A DNA stretch of 64,000 nucleotides from Lachnospiraceae bacterium (GCA_004556565.1 SFGN01000006.1:1-64000), one strand, 5' to 3'. Numbered from the stretch's first letter, positions 41,468-50,430 are shown. Notes: generated from the letters alone by a model not told the origin. Numbers and translations are program-made.

Positions 41468-43006
41468 ATGAAAACGATAATGAAAAAAATTGATGAAAAA
41501 AATATGGATATGCAAGTGATTCAGGAAGCCGGAGAGATTTTAAAAAACGGAGGTCTTGTTGCGTTCCCGACTGAGACAGTATATGGCCTGGGAGCGAATG
41601 CCCTGGATGAGGAGGCGGCGAAAAAAACGTATGCGGCAAAAGGCCGTCCGTCAGATAATCCGTTGATTGTTCACATTGCAGAAGTTCAGGCTCTGGAGAA
41701 AATTGTGGATAACGTTTCCCGGGAAGCGGAGGTGCTTGCAGCGCGTTTCTGGCCGGGACCGCTGACGATGATATTTAAAAAGAGCGGGATTGTGCCTTAC
41801 GGGACAACAGGAGGGCTGGAGACGGTTGCCGTGCGTATGCCGTCAAACAAGATCGCCAGAGAATTGATTCTGGCGGCAGGCGGATATGTATCCGCCCCAA
41901 GTGCGAACACATCCGGCAGACCGAGTCCGACCACTGCGGCTCATGTCATGGACGATATGGACGGGAAGATTGAGATGATCCTGGATGGAGGAAGCGCAGA
42001 AATCGGTCTGGAGTCTACGATCGTGGACATGACGGCAGAGCCGCCGATGATTTTGAGGCCGGGCGCCATTACGGCGGACATGCTGGAGCAGGTGATCGGT
42101 TATGTAAGCATTGATGAAACAGTGCTGGGCATTGAGAGTGACAAAGCGCCGAAAGCACCGGGAATGAAGTATCGCCATTATGCGCCGAAAGCCAGGCTTA
42201 TGATCGTGGAAGGAAATATCCGTGAGGAAGTACTTGCAATCAGGCAGCTTGCATTTGATGCAATTCAAAAAGGAAAGCATGTCGGAATTATAGCTTCAGC
42301 TGAAACGATCGGGTATTATTCTAACGGAATTATAAAAAATATCGGCAGCAGAGAAAATGAAAAAACCATTGCAAGGAATTTGTATGCTGTTCTTCGTGAA
42401 TTTGATGAAGAACAGGTAGATGAGATTTACAGTGAATCTTTCGCACTGGCGGGAATAGGCAATGCGATCATGAACCGTCTTGAAAAAGCGGCGGGGCATT
42501 TGAGGATTTCGGCATCTGCCGTTATAAAAAGGCAGAAGTACAGAAGAATAGTTTTTGTCAGTGCAACAGATACATGTACCGGTCCGATGGCGGCGGAGAT
42601 GCTGCGGCAGAAGAAGCTGTATCAGGAATATGTAATTGACTCCCGCGGCATGGTGGTCCTTTTTCCGGAACCGGTCAATCAGAAAGCGGAGGCCGTCATG
42701 AAAAGTGCCCGGATGTCTATGACAGAGCATAAAGCTGCTGCGTTCACATCCGCAGATTATGGAACAGGGATTTTGGTTCTGACAATGGACCGGGGACAGA
42801 AGGAAAAGATTATCGCAGAATACGGGGATGAAGGGAATGTGTTTACCTTGTGTGAATATGTCGGTGAGGATGAAGAAATATTAAGTCTTCACGGGAAACC
42901 GTTGACAGAATACGGAAAACGTCTGGAATTGCTTTCTAAGTTAATTGATAAGTTGACAGAAAAGCTTAACAAGGCTGCGGAAGAAGGGAGTATGGAAAAT
43001 GTCTGA
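41468..43006 (+). CDS. tsaC: Threonylcarbamoyl-AMP synthase (Sua5/YwlC) fused to a dead LMW-phosphatase-like domain
   Basis: Residues 1-210 form the YrdC-type domain (VAFPTETVYGLGANAL, KGRPSDNPLIVHI, SAPSANTSGRPSPT), which makes threonylcarbamoyl-AMP for the t6A modification of tRNA. A Sua5-type C-terminal domain follows after APGMKYRHYAPKA (about 220-350). The last 150 residues match the low-molecular-weight phosphatase/YwlE fold, but the CX5R loop reads S365-ATDTC-T371: catalytic Cys is Ser and Arg is Thr. The later DP general-acid motif is also missing (DEEILSLHG). No ribosome binding site precedes the ATG, and a TATAAT ends only 6 bases before it, so the message may be nearly leaderless. 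It overlaps the next gene by 8 bases. Confidence 0.9.
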   Translation: MKTIMKKIDEKNMDMQVIQEAGEILKNGGLVAFPTETVYGLGANALDEEAAKKTYAAKGRPSDNPLIVHIAEVQALEKIVDNVSREAEVLAARFWPGPLTMIFKKSGIVPYGTTGGLETVAVRMPSNKIARELILAAGGYVSAPSANTSGRPSPTTAAHVMDDMDGKIEMILDGGSAEIGLESTIVDMTAEPPMILRPGAITADMLEQVIGYVSIDETVLGIESDKAPKAPGMKYRHYAPKARLMIVEGNIREEVLAIRQLAFDAIQKGKHVGIIASAETIGYYSNGIIKNIGSRENEKTIARNLYAVLREFDEEQVDEIYSESFALAGIGNAIMNRLEKAAGHLRISASAVIKRQKYRRIVFVSATDTCTGPMAAEMLRQKKLYQEYVIDSRGMVVLFPEPVNQKAEAVMKSARMSMTEHKAAAFTSADYGTGILVLTMDRGQKEKIIAEYGDEGNVFTLCEYVGEDEEILSLHGKPLTEYGKRLELLSKLIDKLTEKLNKAAEEGSMENV

Positions 43007-43487
43007 TAAAAGAGAAGATTACCTGTCCTGGGACGAGTATTTTATGGGGGTGGCAATTCTTTCCGGAATGCGTTCAAAAGACCCGGGCACGCAGGTAGGG
43101 TGCTGCATCGTCAGCAAAGACAACAGGATACTGTCTATGGGGTATAATGGATTCCCTACAGGGTGTTCCGACGATGAATTTCCCTGGGCGAGGACGGGGG
43201 AAGACCCGCTTAAAATTAAATATCTGTATTCCACGCACAGTGAGCTGAACGCGATCCTTAATTACAGGGGCGGCAGTCTCAGGGGGGCAAGGCTGTACGT
43301 GTCGCTGTTTCCGTGCAATGAATGTGCAAAAGCAATCATCCAGTGCGGGATAGAAGAGGTTATTTATGACTGTGATAAGTATGCAGACACACCGGGAGTG
43401 ATTGCCTCTAAGAAAATGATGGATGCTGCCGGAGTGAAATATCATCCGTATAAAAGAACGGACCGCGAGATCAGGATTCATGTTTAG
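42999..43487 (+). CDS. Deoxycytidylate (dCMP) deaminase, ComEB family
   Basis: This 162-aa zinc deaminase converts dCMP to dUMP for thymidylate synthesis. It carries the HSE zinc/proton motif (STHSELNAIL, near residues 79-88) and PCNECAK (near 105-111), with the early GTQVGCCIV strand and NGFPTGCSDDE loop of the family. The length is the family norm. The start overlaps the end of the tsaC fusion gene by 8 bases, with GAAGAAGGGAG just upstream, so the two are co-translated. Confidence 0.93.
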   Translation: MSDKREDYLSWDEYFMGVAILSGMRSKDPGTQVGCCIVSKDNRILSMGYNGFPTGCSDDEFPWARTGEDPLKIKYLYSTHSELNAILNYRGGSLRGARLYVSLFPCNECAKAIIQCGIEEVIYDCDKYADTPGVIASKKMMDAAGVKYHPYKRTDREIRIHV

Positions 43488-43717
43488 GTGAAAGCAGAGG
43501 ATAATGCCGGAAATCAGGCAAAGCTGTCTGGGAACAGAAGGCGGGAATTCCTTGTACGGGCAGGTAAAAAGAATAAATATCTGGAATAAGACAGATGTCA
43601 GCGTAATATAATCAGATGAGAGATATCTTCTGCCTCCTAAAGTTAAAGGTAGACGGCGGCGGAAAACGTACACAGTATGAGGGGCTCTCAAATCTGATCA
43701 GATCCGGAGGTGCAGGG

Positions 43718-43927
43718 ATGGGCAGTAAGCTGACATCTGTTTTTGTGAATTTTATCGTGCGTGCGGCTGTAGGGATGGCATTGATTTTCTTCATCAATCA
43801 GTACCTGCTGACCGATAATAACCTATTAAATGTAGGACTGAACACAACATCCTTTTTGACATCGGGAATCCTTGGAATTCCTGGGGTCTGCCTTCTTTAT
43901 GGTATTTTGTTTTATCAGAATTTGTGA
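43718..43927 (+). CDS. bofA: Pro-sigma-K processing inhibitor BofA family protein
   Basis: This 69-aa membrane protein has two membrane segments and the family signature in each: FVNFIVRAAVGMALIFFINQY and FLTSGILGIPGVCLLYGIL. In Bacillus, BofA holds the SpoIVFB protease inactive in the outer forespore membrane until the signal for sigma-K activation arrives. The start at 43718 has GGAGG 8 bases upstream; the frame is open from 43616 but with no site. The gene stands alone here, between dCMP deaminase and the tad locus. Its presence supports a spore-forming host. Confidence 0.88.
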   Translation: MGSKLTSVFVNFIVRAAVGMALIFFINQYLLTDNNLLNVGLNTTSFLTSGILGIPGVCLLYGILFYQNL

Positions 43928-44141
43928 GGATTTCACAAAAAAATGCATTTTTGAAAAACGGTCTGGACATTTCAAAAGTCCATGTTTATAATACGAATCA
44001 CACAGCAGACATCGAAGCTGCTGTCTTATCCCGGTTTGGGTGCGGGATATATCTTAGGGTTGGATGGACTTTCAATTCAACATCAAATAATTATTTCGAG
44101 CCGTATTTTCGCGGCAAAGCTTTTCAAACAATTTTTGATCC
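43928..44141. other. Intergenic stretch between bofA and the tandem repeats
   Basis: Two overlapping frames run through it (43924 and 43982), but neither has a ribosome binding site and both run into the repeat array. I call no gene. Confidence 0.4.
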
Positions 44142-44314
44142 GGGGCACATGTCAATTTAACAATTTTATTGTCCTGGGGCATATGTCAGTTTAACGATTT
44201 TATTGTCCCGGGCATATGTCAGTTTAACGATTCTATTGTCCCGGGGCATATGTCAGTTTAACGGTTCTATTGCCCCGGCCACATGTCAGTTTGACGGTTC
44301 TATTGTCCCGGGTA
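44142..44314. repeat. Five-copy tandem repeat of about 34 bp upstream of the tad locus
   Basis: Five head-to-tail copies begin near 44142, 44176, 44209, 44243 and 44277. The core is GGGGCATATGTCAGTTTAAC followed by GATTYTATTGTCCC; copies differ by one to five changes and two have lost a G at the junction. The array ends about 25 bases before the tadZ ribosome binding site. The GGGCA/TGTCCC ends are partly complementary. Confidence 0.85.
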
Positions 44315-44352
44315 CAGAGCTGTTTTCACGATTTATGAAAAGGAGGGATAGG

Positions 44353-45297
44353 TTGCATGTAAAAAATTTTGTGATCTGCGATACGGAGCAGCAGTACGCC
44401 AGAAATCTTCTGCAGATGCTGAATCGGAAGAAAAAAACGTCATTTCAGTTTTATCTGTTTCATTCTCCTAAAGAAGCGGAAAAATTTGCGGAGCAGAAGC
44501 CGGTGCATACTTTGCTGATCAGCGGAGAGTGCCCGGCAGATCAGAGACGGAAGATAGAGGCTGCCTTCAGATATGTACTTGTAAAAGATGAAAAAGAGCC
44601 CCTTCAGCCTGATGAAAAAGGGGTATACCGGTATCAGAGTGCGGAGGCTGTCTGGAATCTGATCGTAAACGAATCGGAAGAGAGCCCCCGTTCCCACATA
44701 ACAGGAGAACTGATAGGCATATATTCGCCCGTTCACCGGATCGGCAAGACGAAGTTTGCGCTGTCTATGGGCAGGAAGCTTGCCCAAAAGATGCCGGTTC
44801 TTTACCTGAATCTTGAGGAATATGCCGGTGAGGAGTTCTATTTTCAGGGGAAATCAGAGCTTCCCCCAAAGCATCTGGGTGATCTGATCTATGATTTCAG
44901 GCAGGAACGAAAGAATCTGGGAATCCGTATCAGTATGATGGCAGGGCAGCTCGGAAATATGGATTATATCCGTCCCATGCCCTATGTACAGGATTTCCGG
45001 GAGGTTACAGGAGAGGAGTGGCAGGCACTGCTCGGCAGAATCCGGGAGCAGTGTATTTATGAGAAAATCATACTGGATCTCGGGGACAGTGTGAATGGTC
45101 TGTTTCAGATATTGGAACAATGTAACGTGATTTACACACCTTACATAGAAGAACCGCCTGCTCTGGAGAAACTGAACCGTTATACAGAAAACCTTCGCAG
45201 ATGCGGCATGGAGAGTATTCTGGAAAAGACGATACAGAAAAAAATGAAACCGAAGGAAAGCGGGAAAAGGAGCAGGGTGACGGAGAAAAATGGATGA
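44353..45297 (+). CDS. tadZ: TadZ/CpaE-like pilus localisation ATPase
   Basis: This 314-aa protein has an N-terminal receiver-like domain (HVKNFVICDTEQQYARNLL, about residues 1-85) and a C-terminal MinD-type ATPase domain. The deviant P-loop is GIYSPVHRIGKTKFAL near residue 125, and the NLEEYAG and YEKIILDLGD strands follow. TadZ places the Tad pilus assembly machine in the cell. The TTG at 44353 lies 5 bases after AAGGAGGG; the ORF extends upstream through the tandem repeats, which I do not regard as coding. It overlaps tadA by 8 bases and starts the tad operon. Confidence 0.85.
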   Translation: MHVKNFVICDTEQQYARNLLQMLNRKKKTSFQFYLFHSPKEAEKFAEQKPVHTLLISGECPADQRRKIEAAFRYVLVKDEKEPLQPDEKGVYRYQSAEAVWNLIVNESEESPRSHITGELIGIYSPVHRIGKTKFALSMGRKLAQKMPVLYLNLEEYAGEEFYFQGKSELPPKHLGDLIYDFRQERKNLGIRISMMAGQLGNMDYIRPMPYVQDFREVTGEEWQALLGRIREQCIYEKIILDLGDSVNGLFQILEQCNVIYTPYIEEPPALEKLNRYTENLRRCGMESILEKTIQKKMKPKESGKRSRVTEKNG

Positions 45298-46501
45298 GCA
45301 GAGATTATACAGGCGGGTGATGGAGCGAATAGACATGAGCCGGGAAATCGGAGATGAAGAGCTGACCGACCTGATAAGAGAAGTGCTCCGGGAAGCGGCG
45401 GAAGAAGAATATATGCCTTTGCGGGAGCAGGTATATTTAAGCAGACAATTATTCCATTCTTTCCGAAAGCTGGATGTGCTTCAGGAGTTGATAGAAGACG
45501 ATTCTGTCACCGAGATAATGGTGAATGGGACGCAGGATATTTTTCTGGAGAAAAATGGAAGGATCTATTGTTCAGACAGGCATTTTGTGTCAGAGGAAAA
45601 GCTGGAGGATGTGATTCAGCAGATAGTAGCCGGGACAAACCGATATGTGAATGAGTTATCACCCATTGTCGATGCAAGGCTGGAGGACGGCTCCAGGGTA
45701 AATGTGGTTTTAAAGCCGGTGGCTTTGGATGGACCGGTCATGACAATACGGAAATTTCCGAAGGAAAAAGTGACTATGGGACAATTGATAGCATGGGGAA
45801 GCATATCCCCGGAAGCCGCTGCATTTTTGGAAATTCTTGTAAAGGCAAAATATAACATATTCATCAGCGGCGGAACCGGTTCGGGCAAGACAACTTTTTT
45901 GAATGCATTGTCTGATTATATTCCGAAGGATGAAAGAGTAATTACAATTGAAGATAATGCTGAACTTCAGATCCGGGGCGTACCGAATCTGGTCAGACTT
46001 GAGGCGCGGAACGCAAATCTGGAAGGAGAAGGGGCAATCACGATCAGAGATTTAATAAAATCGGCACTTCGGATGCGCCCGGACAGAATTATTGTCGGAG
46101 AGGTGAGGGGAGAGGAGACTGTTGATATGATTTCTTCCGCTATGCTTAACGGGCACAGCGGTTCCTTGTCTACCGGACATGCGAACAATCCGGCGGATAT
46201 GCTGCACAGGATTGAAACGATGATGATGATGGGGATTGATCTTCCGCTTATGGCAATCCAGCGCCAGGTCGCGTCGGCACTCGATATTATTATCCATCTC
46301 GGCAGGTTAAGAGATAAGACAAGAAAAGTCCTGCAGATTACGGAAATACTTGGATATGAAGAAGGGAAGATACAGATGCAGACGTTGTATGAATTTCAGG
46401 AGGAGGGGATGAAGAATGAGAAAGTTCAGGGAGTACTGGTGAAGGCTGCGGACCTGGTTCACAGGGACAAGCTGCTGGCAGCAGGATATTCATGTCCGTG
46501 A
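45290..46501 (+). CDS. tadA: TadA/CpaF secretion ATPase of the Tad pilus
   Basis: This 403-aa cytoplasmic hexameric ATPase powers Flp pilus assembly. The Walker A motif is GGTGSGKTT with K200. An Asp box and Walker B region follow (RMRPDRIIVGEVRGEE), then a His box (NGHSGSLSTGHANNP). The N-terminal TadA-type region includes VTEIMVNGTQDIFLEKNG. It lacks the long N-terminal extension of some homologues. The start overlaps the tadZ end. It is followed by the two inner-membrane platform proteins. Confidence 0.95.
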   Translation: MDEQRLYRRVMERIDMSREIGDEELTDLIREVLREAAEEEYMPLREQVYLSRQLFHSFRKLDVLQELIEDDSVTEIMVNGTQDIFLEKNGRIYCSDRHFVSEEKLEDVIQQIVAGTNRYVNELSPIVDARLEDGSRVNVVLKPVALDGPVMTIRKFPKEKVTMGQLIAWGSISPEAAAFLEILVKAKYNIFISGGTGSGKTTFLNALSDYIPKDERVITIEDNAELQIRGVPNLVRLEARNANLEGEGAITIRDLIKSALRMRPDRIIVGEVRGEETVDMISSAMLNGHSGSLSTGHANNPADMLHRIETMMMMGIDLPLMAIQRQVASALDIIIHLGRLRDKTRKVLQITEILGYEEGKIQMQTLYEFQEEGMKNEKVQGVLVKAADLVHRDKLLAAGYSCP

Positions 46502-46508
46502 ATATATC

Positions 46509-47204
46509 ATGGCAGGGATCGGTTCGGGAGGGCTTGTATTTTTACTGGCATATTTGTTTTATAATTCCTGGCTGGCCGTAATTCCGTTGTTTCCGGCAGG
46601 TTTGCTGTTCTTTATGGAATGGAGGAATGGATATTTGAAAAAGAAAGAAGAAGAGTTCCGGGGACAGTTCCTGAATGCGATGCAGATGATGATATCTGTC
46701 CTGAAAGCGGGATATTCTGTGGAAAATGCTATCCGGGAAACGAAAAAGGATTTGATTCCACTTTACGGGGAATCTTCCAGAATCCACAGGGAGTTTGCCA
46801 TGATGATTCATCAGATGGATATGAATCTGACAGCAGAACAGGTTCTGATTGAATTTTCCGGGCGAACAAGGCAGGAAGATGTGGAAAACTTTGTTACGGT
46901 TTTTGTTATGGCTAAAAGAGCCGGGGGAGACAGCATTGCGATCTTGAAAGATACGGTGAAAATTATAGGAACCAAAATAGAAACGGAGAGGGAAATCAGG
47001 ACTATTCTCTCAGCAAAAAAACTGGAATTCAGGGTGATGTGCCTGATTCCGATAGGGATGGTGTTTTATATCAGGTCGGCATTTTCGGAGTTTATGTCAG
47101 TGTTTTACGGAAATGTGGCGGGATGCGTCATGATGAGTGTGTGCCTGGCCATTTACGCTGCAGCATATCATATGGGAAGGAAAATAATAAGAATTGAGGT
47201 GTGA
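46509..47204 (+). CDS. tadB: TadB-like inner-membrane platform protein
   Basis: This 231-aa protein has two N-terminal membrane segments (residues 6-38), a type II secretion F-type domain (FRGQFLNAMQMMISVLKAGYSVENAIRET, with conserved spacing, about 55-170) and two C-terminal membrane segments. It forms the membrane platform of the pilus with TadC and works with TadA. The start lies 7 bases after tadA, with a weak ribosome binding site (GCAGGATATT), so coupling to tadA translation is likely. Confidence 0.88.
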   Translation: MAGIGSGGLVFLLAYLFYNSWLAVIPLFPAGLLFFMEWRNGYLKKKEEEFRGQFLNAMQMMISVLKAGYSVENAIRETKKDLIPLYGESSRIHREFAMMIHQMDMNLTAEQVLIEFSGRTRQEDVENFVTVFVMAKRAGGDSIAILKDTVKIIGTKIETEREIRTILSAKKLEFRVMCLIPIGMVFYIRSAFSEFMSVFYGNVAGCVMMSVCLAIYAAAYHMGRKIIRIEV

Positions 47205-47266
47205 AAAAATGAGACCTGAATTGTGATGACAGAAGAGAAAGGGTAAGAAATGGGGTGTGATGGGAT

Positions 47267-48568
47267 TTGGTATGGGATGAAGAAAGAAATCGTCGGTATA
47301 ATACAAAATGGAAAAAGCAATGGGATGAAACTCAGGGAAAAAAATGGAGTTCTGTATACGGCAGGATGGGAATGATTTTTTTATCCGCCAGCGCAGTTGC
47401 CTTGTTAATATTTCTTGCCGATAATTCCCGCTCGCTGCCGACGGACGAGTCCGGTGTCAGTGTTGTGGAGAGAAATGAGCCGGGTAAAGGCAAAAAAACA
47501 GAATCTTATCTGGTACAGATCGGAGAGAATGAGAGTGAGGTTACACTGGAAGTAAACGAACAGCAATATACGGAAGAACAGCTTGTGCAGGTGTTCGCCG
47601 AGGCACAAAAGAAGCTGGAGATTCTTGTGCTGGGAGAAAATAAAAGTTTGGATGAAGTGCGGTCAAATCTCAATCTGGTTAATGAAATTCCGGAGACAGG
47701 GATTCTTGTTTCCTGGGAGCTGGATAATTATGAAGTCATAAACATACTGGGAGAATTACAGGAAGAAAATCTGACGGACAACGGTACAATTGTTGAACTG
47801 AAAGCATTGATGAGATATGGGGAAGAAAAATCGGAATATTGTTTTGCCGCCCATGTGTATCCGCCTGTTCAGAGTGAAGAACAACATCAGATTTTAATGG
47901 TCCGGGAAGAAATCGAGCGGCTGGACGAGGAGACAGAAACTGACAAAACGCTGCCCCTCCCGGATTCTATAGATGGACAATCAGTTTTCTGGAGTTATCC
48001 GAGAAATTATCGTGGAGCAGCAGTGTTTTTTATCGGAATTGTCCTTATGGTGTTTGTTTATATGCATGAGCAGCAGAGAGAAAAAGAACAAAAGCAAAAA
48101 AGAGAACAGCAGCTTTGCAGAGATTACCCACAGTTGATCAGTAAATTCACGCTGCTATTGGGAGCGGGAATGACGGTCAGAAAAGCATGGTACAGAATCG
48201 TGGAGGATTATCAGAAAAAGAAGCCGGACAGAGGAGTATGTGCCGTATATGAGGAGATGGAGCGGAGTATCTATGAGATGCAGGGCGGAGTCCCTGAAAG
48301 TGAGTGTTACGAGCGTTTTGGGGAACGGTGCGGAATTGTTATTTACAGGAAATTCGGAGGACTGCTTTCCCAGAATCTGAAAAAAGGCTCGAAAGGGCTG
48401 GTTCCGATGCTGAAGCAGGAGTCAGATAATGCATTCGAGGAGCGGAAAAACCGGGCAAAACAGCTTGGAGAGGAAGCAGGGACAAAGCTGCTGCTTCCAA
48501 TGTTCCTGATGCTTGCGGTGGTGTTGGCGGTTGTTATTATTCCGGCATTTTTGAGCATACAGCTTTAA
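47267..48568 (+). CDS. tadC: TadC-like platform protein with a large extra domain
   Basis: The last 170 of 433 residues form a TadC-type F domain (CRDYPQLISKFTLLLGAGMTVRKAW) ending in two to three membrane-crossing stretches. In front of it lie a first membrane segment (about residues 34-50), an outer domain of about 190 residues rich in Glu, and a second membrane segment (about 250-268). That outer domain is not part of ordinary TadC. An in-frame stop at 47258 forces the start after it; TTG 47267 with GGGGTG about 10 bases upstream is the best choice. The gene lies 62 bases after tadB. Confidence 0.8.
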   Translation: MVWDEERNRRYNTKWKKQWDETQGKKWSSVYGRMGMIFLSASAVALLIFLADNSRSLPTDESGVSVVERNEPGKGKKTESYLVQIGENESEVTLEVNEQQYTEEQLVQVFAEAQKKLEILVLGENKSLDEVRSNLNLVNEIPETGILVSWELDNYEVINILGELQEENLTDNGTIVELKALMRYGEEKSEYCFAAHVYPPVQSEEQHQILMVREEIERLDEETETDKTLPLPDSIDGQSVFWSYPRNYRGAAVFFIGIVLMVFVYMHEQQREKEQKQKREQQLCRDYPQLISKFTLLLGAGMTVRKAWYRIVEDYQKKKPDRGVCAVYEEMERSIYEMQGGVPESECYERFGERCGIVIYRKFGGLLSQNLKKGSKGLVPMLKQESDNAFEERKNRAKQLGEEAGTKLLLPMFLMLAVVLAVVIIPAFLSIQL

Positions 48569-48701
48569 CACCAGTGAATAGTTTTACCGGCAGAAGGAAT
48601 GTGCGGAGGTATTGACGGAAGTTTAAAACAAGAGAAAAGCATGTCGGGACAATGTCAGTGATAACCCTATAGTTTCAATCAGATAAAAAGGAGGAAATGA
48701 G

Positions 48702-48932
48702 ATGCTTTATTTGAAAAAGATTGTAGATTTAAAAAATAATGCAGCGTTAAAAATAAGGAGGACGGCAGCGGAAGGCAAACGTATTTTGCAGGATACATCA
48801 GGAATGACGGTGGTAGAGCTTCTACTTATACTTGTTGTTCTCATCGCGCTGGTGCTGATATTTAAAACGCAGCTTACAGAACTTGTAAAGACAATATTTG
48901 ATAAAATTACGCGGGAGAGCGCAGGAATTTAA
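48702..48932 (+). CDS. Flp-type prepilin
   Basis: This 76-aa protein has a 34-residue basic leader, then a class III prepilin cleavage site: TSG before MTVVE, with Glu at +5 of the mature part. A single hydrophobic stretch (LLLILVVLIALVLIF) and a short tail follow. It is the likely main subunit of the Tad pilus, cut by the prepilin peptidase at 51151. AAAAGGAGG lies 9 bases before the ATG. The next gene starts at the base after its stop codon. Confidence 0.85.
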   Translation: MLYLKKIVDLKNNAALKIRRTAAEGKRILQDTSGMTVVELLLILVVLIALVLIFKTQLTELVKTIFDKITRESAGI

Positions 48933-50270
48933 ATGAAAAGAGCAGAAATTACGGCATTTCTCAGCCTGATTTTTGTTCTGATGATGTCATTCATTCTGGC
49001 GATAGCTGAAAGTGCGGTAATCCAGACATCAAAAAACTATGCACGCATGGAGGCGGACAGAGCGGTGTTTTCATTTTTTGGTGAATATCAGAAAGAGCTT
49101 TTACAGGAATACGAAGTATTTGCAGTGGATGCTTCTTATGGTACAGGGCAATATGCAGAACAGTTGATTTTAAATCACATGGCATATTATGGTAATACGC
49201 AGATTCAGCAGGAGATTACCGCAATCCAGCTTTTGACAGATGGCGACGGTCAGGCTTTCCGTGAACAGGTGCTGGCTTATATGGAGGAAAAAACAGGGAT
49301 TGAATTAGTAAAAGGCATTACTGGAGTGGCTGAGCAGTGGGAAACAAAAATTATGGAAGGCGAAAAGATTTCAGAAGAACTGGACCGGGAACTGCTTCAG
49401 AATGGCTCTTTGCTGCCGGAGGAAGCACAGCCGCTGCTTGAATTGAAAAAGAAAGGAATCCTGTCACTGGTTCTCCCGGAGTCGTACCGCCTTTCAGGAA
49501 AGACCATGCAGTTGGAAGGGCAGATAAGCAACAGGACAAAGCAGAAAGGATACGGCAGTTTTCCGGTACGTTCGGACACGGCCGGGCTGAAAGGAAAAAT
49601 TTTGTTTGGGCAGTATCTGCTGGAGCATTTTAATTCGGCGGTCAACCAGGTTTCTGAAACCAGGAATCTGGAATATGAGATGGAATATATTCTGGGAGGA
49701 AAATCTTCAGATGGTGAAAATCTGAAGGCTGTTATTCATCAGTTATTAATGGTCCGGCTTGCCATGAATTATATGTATCTTCTGTCAGACGGACAAAAAC
49801 AGGCGGAAGCTGAAACAATGGCACTTGGGATTGCAGCTGTGATATTGCAGCCGGAAGCTGTAGAGCTGATAAAGACACTTTTGCTTGCATTGTGGGGATT
49901 TGGTGAGAGTATCATTGAACTTCGCGCCTTGCTGGCAGGTAAAAGAGTGGCTCTGGCTAAAAATGCTGAAAACTGGCAGCTTTCTCTTTCGTCCTTGTTT
50001 TTTATTGGAAGTACAGGTGACGGCACGGTGGGAAAAGATGAAGAAAAGGGTCTGGATTATCAGCAATATCTGAGCATTCTGCTGTTCCTTCAGAATAACA
50101 ATGTGCAGACAATGCGTTCACTGGACAGGATAGAACAGAATATAAGGATGGAAAATGGTGTGGTTCACTTTCGGGCAGATGCCTGTGTGTCTAAAATACA
50201 TATCAGAAACACCGCAGAAATCCGCGAAGGCTGTACATATCAATTTCCGGTTTTGTTTGGATATCTTTGA
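48933..50270 (+). CDS. DUF5702-like Tad-associated surface protein
   Basis: This 445-aa protein has a single N-terminal hydrophobic segment (FLSLIFVLMMSFILAIAESA) and a large outer part. It is the TadG-like component commonly found in Gram-positive tad loci. MKRAEITAFLSLI has no obvious E+5 site, so it is probably membrane-anchored rather than processed. ATG 48933 abuts the pilin stop codon. It ends exactly where the long inverted repeat 50266-50430 begins. A role as pilus tip or minor pilin-like protein is inferred from position. Confidence 0.7.
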   Translation: MKRAEITAFLSLIFVLMMSFILAIAESAVIQTSKNYARMEADRAVFSFFGEYQKELLQEYEVFAVDASYGTGQYAEQLILNHMAYYGNTQIQQEITAIQLLTDGDGQAFREQVLAYMEEKTGIELVKGITGVAEQWETKIMEGEKISEELDRELLQNGSLLPEEAQPLLELKKKGILSLVLPESYRLSGKTMQLEGQISNRTKQKGYGSFPVRSDTAGLKGKILFGQYLLEHFNSAVNQVSETRNLEYEMEYILGGKSSDGENLKAVIHQLLMVRLAMNYMYLLSDGQKQAEAETMALGIAAVILQPEAVELIKTLLLALWGFGESIIELRALLAGKRVALAKNAENWQLSLSSLFFIGSTGDGTVGKDEEKGLDYQQYLSILLFLQNNNVQTMRSLDRIEQNIRMENGVVHFRADACVSKIHIRNTAEIREGCTYQFPVLFGYL

Positions 50271-50430
50271 GCCGGATGCAGGTGCTCTTTCCAGTCTGTT
50301 TGTCTGTGATCCCTTCAGACATATAAATTACCCCAAAAATAAAAATACATAGAAAGGAAAAGGCGATGACACAATTTGATCGAAATCCATCCAATAAATA
50401 TAAGGAAGGGGCACCTGCATCCGGCTCAAA
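50266..50430 (+). repeat. 27-bp inverted repeat enclosing the start of the TadE-like gene
   Basis: Arms 50266-50285 and 50411-50430 are perfectly complementary over 20 bases. The pairing extends inward a further 7 base pairs with two G-U pairs in plus-strand RNA (50286-50292 with 50404-50410). The 111-nt loop contains the ribosome binding site and start codon of the gene at 50366. The left arm begins at the stop codon of the DUF5702-like gene. Confidence 0.85.

Noticed and set aside
43924..44160. Plus-strand frames between bofA and the tandem repeats
   Set aside because: No ribosome binding site, they run into the repeat array, and I recognise nothing in the products.
44142..44314. CRISPR array
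   Set aside because: The units are head-to-tail with no unique spacers and no cas genes nearby, so this is a plain tandem repeat.
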